From positions 372,001-436,000 of the forward strand of contig CAWUFE020000009.1 of NCBI GenBank assembly GCA_963921345.3: a DNA stretch of 64,000 nt. Reading direction: 5' to 3'. Source of the DNA: Hoeflea_A sp963921345 (lineage in GTDB: Bacteria; Pseudomonadota; Alphaproteobacteria; Rhizobiales; Rhizobiaceae). Made by a program: the position numbers and the translations under genes. Below are positions 8,636-15,163 of this stretch, in pieces. The notes beneath the pieces were generated by a model. It saw nothing but the letters and a program-made list of their open reading frames with translations, was not told where the DNA came from and did not search any database. The stretch's first letter is position 1. The number at the start of each line of letters is the position of its first letter.

Positions 8636-9124
8636 TCACCCGAAGAAATCGCCGGCCGGCAGCACGAGGTTGAGCAGCTTGGCGAACGCCACCCACACCG
8701 CCCCGGTCACGCCGAGCGCGAATATCGGAATGACCAGGGCGTTGCGATAGCCCAGCGCCAGTTGCGCCAGCGCCAGGAAGACCGGGGTCGAATAGACGAA
8801 GCCGAACCACCGGAAGGCCGCGATGTAGAGAAGGAACAGAACGAACACCGCGACGGCCGGGACGTAGGGACGCAGGGCTGCCCGGGAGAGGCGCAGCACC
8901 TGCGTTTCGCCGCCCTGCTTTTCCAGAAAGGTCCGCGCGGCCTGCAGGACGATCAGTCCAAGCAGGACGATGGCGACCAGCCGGGGAAACATCGCGGCGT
9001 TGTTTTCAGCGCTGCCGCCGTTGACGCCTTCCGCAGCGAAGCGGGTCGCGATGTCGTAGAAGACGTAAGCCGGGATGAGCGTAAGAAGGATGAGGAAGGC
9101 GAGCTGGCCGTATTTGCGGTTCAT
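8636..9124 (-). CDS. tctB: Tripartite tricarboxylate transporter, small subunit TctB
   Basis: A 162-residue membrane protein with four predicted hydrophobic helices (about 6-24, 48-64, 88-108, 115-150), the size and layout of the TctB/DUF1468 family. The N-terminus MNRKYGQLAFLILL and the loop AENNAAMFPRLVAI are family-like. TctB is the small membrane component of the TTT uptake system and is poorly conserved, so position between tctC and tctA supports the call as much as sequence does. Confidence 0.88.
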   Translation of the reverse strand: MNRKYGQLAFLILLTLIPAYVFYDIATRFAAEGVNGGSAENNAAMFPRLVAIVLLGLIVLQAARTFLEKQGGETQVLRLSRAALRPYVPAVAVFVLFLLYIAAFRWFGFVYSTPVFLALAQLALGYRNALVIPIFALGVTGAVWVAFAKLLNLVLPAGDFFG

Positions 9125-9169
9125 CGTGAATTCCTCCGCAGCGGCGGGTCGCCGTCCCCTTCGCCGAAC

Positions 9170-10165
9170 CTAGTTGGTGACTTCCTTTTCCCACTTGATG
9201 GCTTCCATGCCATCGGTGAGCTGGCTGCGCACGCTGGAGCAGTTCGCCGTGTAGAAGTCGGGATGATAGGTCTCGGGCGGCAGCGGCGTGAAGCCGAGCT
9301 CGTTGATCTTGGCCTGGGTTTCAGGATCGTCGAGCGCGGCCTTCATGGCGGCGCGCAGCTTGTCGACCACCGGCTGCGGTGTGTCCTTCTTGACCACCCA
9401 CCAGTTCCAGCCGACGGCGGCCAGGCCTTCGACGCCGAGCTCGATGCCGAAGTCCTTGGGCAACGGCCCGGGGATGCCGTGCTCCGACATCGGCCGGTCG
9501 CTCATCACCGCCAGCACCCGGATGTCGTCCTTGTTGGCTTTGTAGTTGCCTGAGTTGAGCACCATGAAATCGAGCTCGCCGCTGAGGAAATCCTTCCAGC
9601 CTTCGCCGGTGTCGTTATAGGGGATGGAGCGCGCCGGGGCGTTGGCGTTCTTCAGCATCAGGGCGGCGACCATATGCGGAATGCTGATGTCGGCGGCGCC
9701 CGAGTAGCGCAGCTTGCCGGGATTTGCCTTGGCATGCTCGATCAGCGCCGGCAGGTCGGGAAAGCGGTCATCGTCCTTGCGCACGCCGATGGCGAAACCG
9801 TTCGAGCCGACGCCGTAGAGCGGCTCGAAGTCCTCGCACTGATAGGGTGTCTTGCCGAGCAGCGGCGCAAACAGGATCGGCGCCACATAGCCGTCGAAAA
9901 CCTTGTAGCCGTTGGCCGGCGAGTTGAGCACGTCGAGCGCTGCCTTGACGCCGCTGGCGCCAGTGAGCGAGTTGACCGGCATGGCCTGGCCCAGTTCCTG
10001 GCCCATCCTGTCGGCCACCACCTGCGAGACCGCATAGGCGACCCCCGGCGACCACGGAAAGATAACCTGGACCTGGCGTTCCGGAAACTCGGCATGGGCC
10101 TGCGCGGCGCCAAGCAGCGCGAAGGCGCCGGCGGCAAGGGTGATGGTCAGTCGCTTCATGTTCAT
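9170..10165 (-). CDS. tctC: Tripartite tricarboxylate transporter, substrate-binding protein TctC
   Basis: A 331-residue periplasmic binding protein of the Bug/TctC family. It begins with a signal peptide (MNMKRLTITLAAGAFALLGA, predicted cleavage after AQAHA at 25), then FPERQVQVIFPWSPG, the usual first strand. Later pieces such as SGASGVKAALDVLNS-like and LRYSGAADISIPHMVAA fit the ligand cleft. The start at 10165 has GGAGG five bases upstream; an ATG two codons later is also possible. It is first in the tctC-tctB-tctA-sulfatase operon, divergent from a LysR gene. Bug proteins bind very diverse carboxylates, so the ligand is not predictable. Confidence 0.9.
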   Translation of the reverse strand: MNMKRLTITLAAGAFALLGAAQAHAEFPERQVQVIFPWSPGVAYAVSQVVADRMGQELGQAMPVNSLTGASGVKAALDVLNSPANGYKVFDGYVAPILFAPLLGKTPYQCEDFEPLYGVGSNGFAIGVRKDDDRFPDLPALIEHAKANPGKLRYSGAADISIPHMVAALMLKNANAPARSIPYNDTGEGWKDFLSGELDFMVLNSGNYKANKDDIRVLAVMSDRPMSEHGIPGPLPKDFGIELGVEGLAAVGWNWWVVKKDTPQPVVDKLRAAMKAALDDPETQAKINELGFTPLPPETYHPDFYTANCSSVRSQLTDGMEAIKWEKEVTN

Positions 10166-10265
10166 AGTCTCCTCCATGACGAACAGGCGGTCCAGACCGC
10201 GGGCCTCGTCTGCCGACCCGACGGTCATTCGTGGCCCGACCTTGACCGTCGATTGCGATAAAATC

Positions 10266-10280
10266 CAATTTCAAATATTG
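10266..10280. promoter_or_regulatory. Candidate LysR box between tctC and the LysR gene
   Basis: CAATTTCAAATATTG is an interrupted palindrome (CAAT-N7-ATTG) that includes a T-N11-A core, the pattern LysR-type regulators prefer. It sits in an AT-rich segment 48 bp upstream of the LysR start and about 100 bp from the tctC start. Assignment is by pattern and position only. Confidence 0.4.
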
Positions 10281-10313
10281 TACTCTTGATAACTTTTCAG
10301 AATGAGATGTGCC

Positions 10314-11225
10314 ATGGACGTCCTCTATTCCCGGGCTCTCACCCATTTCATGGCGGCCTATGACTGCCGCAATCTGCGATCGGCCGCGGAGGCCGTTCAC
10401 GTCACCCAGCCGGCGGTGTCGAAAAGCATCGGCAAGCTGGAGGACCATATCGGCATGCCGCTGTTCAACCGCACGCCCAACGGCGTCGAACCGACAGAGT
10501 TCGCGCATATGCTGCGCCGCCATGCCCAGAACATCATGAACGAGGCCCGCTTCGTCGAAACCGAGATCGCGGCGCTAACCAGCGGCTCCGGCGGTTTGCT
10601 GCGCATCGGCGTCGGCCCGGCCTGGAGCCTGAGTGTCTTCCCGCGCCTGCTGATGCGCTTTCAGGCGACGTTTCCGAATATCGACGTGGAGGTCCAGACC
10701 GGCGTCACCGACCACCTGCTGCCGCTCCTGAAGAGCGGCGACGTCGATCTGTGGCTGGGATCGCTGCACGATGTCGAGGAAACGCCCGACATTGCGGTGC
10801 GCACCGTCGGATGGTCCGACATGACGGTCTTTGCCCGCGCGTCCCATCCGCTTGCCGGGTCCGGCAAGGCTCGTCCCGTCGATCTCACGGCCTTTGCCTG
10901 GGCGAGTTTTACCAACGACCACCGCGGTCTCGAATGGCTGAGCCGCTATTTCACCACACGCGACTTATCCGAGCCGCGGGTCGCGCTGCGGCTGAGCTCG
11001 CTCGTCACCATGTTCTCGGCGGCGGCGCGCTCCGACCTCCTGGTCTATGCCGCCGACACGCTGCAGCCGGAGGCCGTGGCGCGCGGTCTGGTGGAGATCC
11101 CGCTGGCCGAACCCATCTGGGGTTTCGGTACTGGCATGGCCTATCGCCGCAGCACCACGGACCTGGCGACCGTGCGCTACATTCGCTCGACGCTGGTGGA
11201 GGAATACGCCGACCTTGCCGGTTGA
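10314..11225 (+). CDS. LysR family transcriptional regulator
   Basis: A LysR-type regulator of about 303 residues. The winged helix-turn-helix is clear (NLRSAAEAVHVTQPAVSKSI then GKLEDHIGMPLFNRTPNGV), followed by the two-lobed periplasmic-binding-like effector domain (GLLRIGVGPAWSLSVFPRLL onwards). The ATG at 10314 (MDVLYSRALTHF) gives the usual short leader before the helix-turn-helix; an in-frame ATG at 10302 is also open. It is divergent from tctC-tctB-tctA-sulfatase and is the likely regulator of that operon, with the imported compound or its desulfated product as a plausible effector. Confidence 0.92.
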   Translation: MDVLYSRALTHFMAAYDCRNLRSAAEAVHVTQPAVSKSIGKLEDHIGMPLFNRTPNGVEPTEFAHMLRRHAQNIMNEARFVETEIAALTSGSGGLLRIGVGPAWSLSVFPRLLMRFQATFPNIDVEVQTGVTDHLLPLLKSGDVDLWLGSLHDVEETPDIAVRTVGWSDMTVFARASHPLAGSGKARPVDLTAFAWASFTNDHRGLEWLSRYFTTRDLSEPRVALRLSSLVTMFSAAARSDLLVYAADTLQPEAVARGLVEIPLAEPIWGFGTGMAYRRSTTDLATVRYIRSTLVEEYADLAG

Positions 11226-11229
11226 GATC

Positions 11230-11500
11230 TAGAGCCTGTCACGGCTAAATGGAACCATTCTGCCGAGGTGCATTTGCGTCAAGGTCGAGCTCAAAACGCA
11301 GGCCGGGCTGGTGGCCCGGCCGAGGCTTTGAGCGAAGGAATTGGCGCAAATGCGCCCGGCCCTTCGGGTTTGCGGTCGGCGGACGCCCGCAGCGTCATGA
11401 TGCTCGCGAGATACCTCCGGCATCGCGCTGCGCTCCTTCCTCGCGGATCGCCTCGCCGACCACAAACAGAATTGCTTCCATTTAGCCGAGACGGGCTCTA
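11230..11500. repeat. Nested-palindrome intergenic element with about 34-bp inverted ends
   Basis: The ends are an imperfect inverted repeat: 11230-11262 and 11467-11500 share TAGAGCC, then CGGCTAAATGGAA, then ATTCTG, about 30 of 34 positions. Inside are three more paired segments: 11270-11282 with 11341-11353 (12 of 13), 11369-11381 with 11454-11466 (12 of 13), and a strong hairpin GGCCGGGC (11301-11308) with GCCCGGCC (11314-11321) extended by GCTCAAA/TTTGAGC at 11289-11333. The element fills the whole gap between convergent LysR and nudC genes and its right end includes the nudC stop codon. It codes for nothing recognisable and looks like a MITE- or REP-type element that may also terminate transcription both ways. 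Confidence 0.75.
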
Positions 11501-12454
11501 TGACCCGTAGGTCAGCCAGCCGCTGATCAGATGGTGGGCGATGGCGCCGGGCGGCGGCGAGTTGAGGGCGTCGACGCCGGTCTGCCGTTGCAGCAGGGTG
11601 GCGGCCTCGTCACGGCTGAACCAGCGACAGTCTTCGAGCTCGCGCGTGTCCATGTTGATCTCGGTGCTGACTGCCTCTCCGTAACAGCCGATCATCAGCG
11701 TGTGCGGCATTGGCCATGGCTGGGTCGCGTAATAGCGCACGCGGCCGATGCGGATGCCGGATTCTTCCTGGGTTTCGCGCCGCACCGCTTCTTCCATGGT
11801 TTCGCCCGGCTCCAGGAAGCCGGCGAGGCAGGAATACATGCCGGGCGGAAAATGGGCGCTGCGGCCGAGCAGGCAACGGTCGTTCTCGACATCAATCGTG
11901 AGCATGATGACCACCGGATCCGTGCGCGGGAACAGCATGTTGCCGCAGGCCGGACATTCGCGCCGGTAGCCGCCGGCCCGCGGCTCGGTCCCCGTGCCGC
12001 AGCGTCCGCAATGAAGGTGCGACATGGCCCAGGCCATCAGGCTGGCGCCCTGCGCCAGCTGGCCCAGTTCGTTGCCGCGCACCAGCCCTTGTATATAGAT
12101 CGACCGGTTGTCGATGGCCTTGACGGTCTCCGGCAGTTCGTCCGGATCGAGACGCACCGGCACCGCCAGCCGCGGCGCGTCGCCCTCGGCGAAACCGAGC
12201 AGAACGGCGTTGTCATAGTCCGGATCGAACGGCGCCAGCTCTTCCGCGCTGTGCAGCGCTTCGAAGCCCTCTCCGTTCTGACGCAGGAAGGCGCGGCCGG
12301 AACGCAGGGCGAAGCCGCGCATCCGGTCGGATGCCAGCGCCTCGTTCAGGCAATTGTCGTCGCGAAATTCCGACCGGCGGTCGAGGGTGTTTCCGGCAAA
12401 GGCGACAAGGCTGCTCGGCTCCTCGTCGAACCCGGCTGCATCGAATAAATTCAA
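11498..12454 (-). CDS. nudC: NADH pyrophosphatase NudC (NAD-capped RNA hydrolase)
   Basis: A 318-residue Nudix hydrolase that cleaves NADH to NMNH and AMP and can remove NAD caps from RNA. The zinc ribbon (C149, C152, C167, C170) is followed by the Nudix box: G212, E218, R226-E227 and E230-E231 with G233, matching Gx5Ex7REUxEExGU. The NudC-specific signature appears as TQPWPMP (244-250) instead of the common SQPWPFP. It is 12 bp downstream of the HIT-protein gene in the same direction; this pairing is common in alphaproteobacteria. The stop codon lies within the right end of the palindromic repeat. Confidence 0.94.
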   Translation of the reverse strand: MNLFDAAGFDEEPSSLVAFAGNTLDRRSEFRDDNCLNEALASDRMRGFALRSGRAFLRQNGEGFEALHSAEELAPFDPDYDNAVLLGFAEGDAPRLAVPVRLDPDELPETVKAIDNRSIYIQGLVRGNELGQLAQGASLMAWAMSHLHCGRCGTGTEPRAGGYRRECPACGNMLFPRTDPVVIMLTIDVENDRCLLGRSAHFPPGMYSCLAGFLEPGETMEEAVRRETQEESGIRIGRVRYYATQPWPMPHTLMIGCYGEAVSTEINMDTRELEDCRWFSRDEAATLLQRQTGVDALNSPPPGAIAHHLISGWLTYGS

Positions 12455-12466
12455 GGTCGAGATGGT

Positions 12467-12871
12467 CTAGATTTCCTCGTTGATGGCCGCGATCAGTTCG
12501 GTGGCGCTATTGGTATCATAAGGTTCGGCATTGCCAACCCCCCAGACCGGCCCCGGCCAGGCCGGATCGCCCGGATTGCGGGCGATCACGTGTATATGGA
12601 GCTGGCGGATATGGTTGCCCAGCTGACCGATATTGATTTTTTCGCAGCCCGTCACCTGTTTCAGCGCCCGCGCCGTCTCGCAGGTCTCGAAGGTCAGCAG
12701 CGTCTGGTCGAGCGGTGTGAGATCGAAGATCTCTTCGACCTCCGACCGCTGCGGCACCAGCAACAGCCACGGCCAGCGGCTGTCGTTCATCAACCGCATC
12801 TGGCACAGTCCGAGGCCGGAGGCCAGCAGGCTGTCCGCCTCGATCCGTTCGTTCAGTCTGAAACCAGCCAT
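12467..12871 (-). CDS. HIT (histidine triad) domain protein
   Basis: A 134-residue nucleotide hydrolase/transferase-like protein. The triad region reads QLHIHVIARNPGDPAWPGP: the motif is QxHxH rather than HxHxH, so the first triad position is Gln while the central, nucleophilic position is retained. The start at 12871 (MAGFRLNERIEAD) is preferred, since the upstream frame lies over the SRP RNA gene. It precedes nudC by 12 bp, so both may be one operon acting on nucleotide derivatives. The substrate is unknown. Confidence 0.87.
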   Translation of the reverse strand: MAGFRLNERIEADSLLASGLGLCQMRLMNDSRWPWLLLVPQRSEVEEIFDLTPLDQTLLTFETCETARALKQVTGCEKINIGQLGNHIRQLHIHVIARNPGDPAWPGPVWGVGNAEPYDTNSATELIAAINEEI

Positions 12872-12993
12872 GCCGTCCCAACCCGTTCCGTTGTGTCGCC
12901 TGGACAGGGGCCGCACGCCGTCCTGGAAGAAAGAGTAGCAGTTTTTTGCGGGATTGGCTTGCATTTCAGCCCGCGATTGCCGATATGGGGCGC

Positions 12994-13090
12994 GGGAGGT
13001 TGGTGGTGGACGAGCCACTCGCCAACCGGGTCAGGTCCGGAAGGAAGCAGCCCTAACGAGCCACGGCACGGGTCACCGTGCCAGCCTCCC
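12994..13090 (+). ncRNA. ffs: Signal recognition particle RNA (bacterial small type, 4.5S)
   Basis: The domain IV signature GGTCAGGTCCGGAAGGAAGC followed by AGCCCTAA is present at 13028-13056. The ends GGGAGG (12994) and CCTCCC (13085-13090) pair to close the hairpin, and the arms GGTTGGTGG and the region around CCGTGCCAG continue the long stem. Length of about 97 nt matches the small bacterial SRP RNA. A T-rich tract (CTCTTTTCTTTG) follows immediately and probably ends transcription. The RNA binds Ffh and targets membrane proteins to the translocon. Its position upstream of dnaX, with nudC and HIT on the other side, is typical of this order. Confidence 0.95.
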
Positions 13091-13153
13091 ACCTCTTTTC
13101 TTTGTTGGTGACATGCTGCCCGCGCCGCGCAGCCTGATGCCGCGGCCCGATTC

Positions 13154-13183
13154 TTGACAAATGGCACGAATATAGCCATATTC
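13154..13183 (+). promoter_or_regulatory. Promoter and operator of the Xre-RES toxin-antitoxin operon
   Basis: TTGACA at 13154-13159 is a perfect -35 hexamer and an AT-rich -10 candidate overlaps ATATTC. The palindrome GAATAT-AGCC-ATATTC (13168-13183) lies inside the promoter, 22 bp before the antitoxin start. A site here would let the antitoxin repress its own operon, as is usual for such modules. Binding is inferred from position and symmetry. Confidence 0.65.
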
Positions 13184-13204
13184 TGACAAAAGTCGAGTAA
13201 ACCC

Positions 13205-13615
13205 ATGCCGCAGCTTCGTCCCGTTCCCCGTGAAACACCGTCATCCGGTCCGCACTGGTCTCCGGCCGAGATCCAGGCCATGCAGCGCGCCGTCATCCGG
13301 CTGTTCGACCGCTGGGGCCTGACCGACGAGCAGGCGACGGTGCTGCTCGGCCACATCGCCACCCGCACCTACCAGCGCTGGAAGGCCGGCGAATACGGGC
13401 GCGTCGGTATCGATCTCGCCGCCCGCCTGTCCAATCTGATGGGCATCCACAAGGCACTGCGGCTGCTGTTTTCCGACCCGCAGCGCGGCTATGGCTGGAT
13501 CAACCGCGCCAACGCGGATTTCGCCGGCCGCACGGCGCTCGACATCATGCTTGGCGGCCAGCTCACCGACCTGATGCGGGTGCGCCGCTATCTCGATGCG
13601 CAACGCGGCAGCTAA
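13205..13615 (+). CDS. Xre/MbcA/ParS-type antitoxin (DUF2384) of a RES toxin pair
   Basis: A 136-residue protein with an N-terminal helical DNA-binding part (SPAEIQAMQRAVIRLFDRWGLTDEQ, RTYQRWKAGEYG) and the C-terminal toxin-binding ParS/DUF2384 segment (RLSNLMGIHKALRLLFSDPQRGYGWINRANADFAGRTALDIM in pieces). The GWINRPN-like stretch and ALDIMLGG are hallmarks of RES-associated antitoxins. It precedes the RES gene in the same direction and probably autoregulates through the palindrome at 13168-13183. Together they form a type II module. Confidence 0.93.
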   Translation: MPQLRPVPRETPSSGPHWSPAEIQAMQRAVIRLFDRWGLTDEQATVLLGHIATRTYQRWKAGEYGRVGIDLAARLSNLMGIHKALRLLFSDPQRGYGWINRANADFAGRTALDIMLGGQLTDLMRVRRYLDAQRGS

Positions 13616-13690
13616 CCATTCCCGGTGGAAAAAGTCGGTGGCACGGAACCGTCGCCACTAAATGATCCATTTCGCTTCCATAGTGCGCGT

Positions 13691-14389
13691 ATGACGGCGG
13701 TTTCCCATGTTCGCTGGCCGAAGACCTTTCGGCTGATCAGTTCGGCCTATCCGCCGATCGACCTGTTCGAGGATATCGCCGATCCGGCCGATTGGCCGCT
13801 GCTTCTGGGCGCCGAACAAAAGACCAATCCGCGGCTGGCCGAAACCGTCGGCAATCTCGATCTGGTGCCGGCGGAACGCCGCGTCGGCGGCGAGGGCGCA
13901 TCCTATGTGATGTCGAGCTTCACCCATGTCAGCCCCGACCGGCCGGGCCGCTTCCATGACGGTACCTTCGGCGCGCATTACGCGGCGCGCGCCTTCGAGA
14001 CGGCGTTGTTCGAGACCGTCCATCACCGCGGCCGATTCTGCGCGGCGACCGACGAGGCGCCGGGCTGGATCGCCGACATGCGCGAACTGGTCGGCTCGGT
14101 CGACGCAAAGCTCGTCGATCTGCGCGACGACGGCCATGCCCATCTGCTGCATCCCGACGACTACGCGGCACCCCAGGCCTTCGCCCGCCAGGTCATCGCC
14201 GATGGCGGCGATGGCATCGTCTATCCCAGCGTCCGCCACGCCAGCGGCACCTGCCTCGCCGCCTTCTATCCCGACGTCGTGTCGATTCCCGTGCAGGGCC
14301 GCCACCTGACCTATCACTGGGACGGTGAGCGCATCGACAAGATCCGCATCCACGGCTCCAAGCCGGAGATCTGGGCGATCGATCCGTAA
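13691..14389 (+). CDS. RES domain toxin (NAD+-degrading type)
   Basis: A 232-residue RES protein. The three residues that name the family are visible: R14 in RLISSAYPPIDLF, E108 in ETALFETVHHRGRF and S180 in GIVYPSVRHASGTC. RES toxins are known to deplete cellular NAD+ by an ADP-ribosyltransferase-like reaction; loss is blocked by the Xre partner encoded just upstream. ATG at 13691 is used; a GTG at 13625, ten bases after the antitoxin stop, would add 22 residues and cannot be excluded because neither start has a strong ribosome site. The presence of all three conserved residues suggests an active toxin. Confidence 0.88.
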   Translation: MTAVSHVRWPKTFRLISSAYPPIDLFEDIADPADWPLLLGAEQKTNPRLAETVGNLDLVPAERRVGGEGASYVMSSFTHVSPDRPGRFHDGTFGAHYAARAFETALFETVHHRGRFCAATDEAPGWIADMRELVGSVDAKLVDLRDDGHAHLLHPDDYAAPQAFARQVIADGGDGIVYPSVRHASGTCLAAFYPDVVSIPVQGRHLTYHWDGERIDKIRIHGSKPEIWAIDP

Positions 14390-14393
14390 GCCC

Positions 14394-15017
14394 TCAGCGC
14401 TCGAGGAAATGTTCCCGGGACAGTTTGCCGTTCCGCAGCAGGTGCTGCAGGGCATAGGCGACCGAAAGAGCATCGTCGAGCCCGTCATGCGCCTTCAGCG
14501 GCGGATGCTCGATGCCGTAATAATCGGCCAGCCGGTTGCTTCGGGTGGTCCCGAGATCCTCCGGCGGCATTCCCGCCGCCAGCAGCAGCTTGCAGGCATT
14601 GTCGAACCGATGCGCAGGGATCGTCGCCGGGATGCCGGCAATGTAGCAGCTGATCGCCATCATGTTAAGCTCGTCCTTCCCCCAGGACCAGAAGGATGCG
14701 CCGCCGGAAAACCGGTCCAGCTCGTCCAGCGCTTCGCCGAGCGGCACCCCATGGGTCGCGATCGTCTCGTCGGTGATTCCTGTCAACTCGGTGAGGAAAG
14801 GATCGATCCGGTATGGCTTGCCGTGCCGGTCGACCGGCTTGACGAAAATCCTGGCGGTGTCGGCGATGGCGAAGTCGCCGGTCAGGTCGAGCCTGGCGGC
14901 GCCGATCTGGACGATCACGGGATCCGGATCCACCGGGGCGCACCAGAAACGCCTGTTGGATTCCCTCAGCGCCAGAAATTCGCAGTCGAATATGATTGCT
15001 GTGTCCACGACATCCAT
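14394..15017 (-). CDS. DEDDh-type 3'-5' exonuclease (RNase T/DnaQ-like)
   Basis: A 207-residue single-domain exonuclease. Exo I is FDCEFL (Asp and Glu ligands), Exo II lies in WSWGKDELNMMA, and Exo III is KAHDGLDDALSVAYAL with the catalytic His and last Asp. This matches the DnaQ/RNase T superfamily. Whether it trims DNA or RNA is not clear; no polymerase or other domain is attached. It converges with the RES toxin gene (4 bp between stops) and is divergent from dnaX. Confidence 0.85.
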   Translation of the reverse strand: MDVVDTAIIFDCEFLALRESNRRFWCAPVDPDPVIVQIGAARLDLTGDFAIADTARIFVKPVDRHGKPYRIDPFLTELTGITDETIATHGVPLGEALDELDRFSGGASFWSWGKDELNMMAISCYIAGIPATIPAHRFDNACKLLLAAGMPPEDLGTTRSNRLADYYGIEHPPLKAHDGLDDALSVAYALQHLLRNGKLSREHFLER

Positions 15018-15163
15018 CCTTCATCGCAAGTGCGCTCAAGGTCGCACGGCCCGTCAACAGACGGCAAGCTGATCGCCGGTTGCTCTGGCTTTTTCACCCG
15101 CCGCTCTGTAAACCCTAAAGGTCGGATCGCGGCCCCACGCGCGGTCCGCCTCATGGAGCGTCA

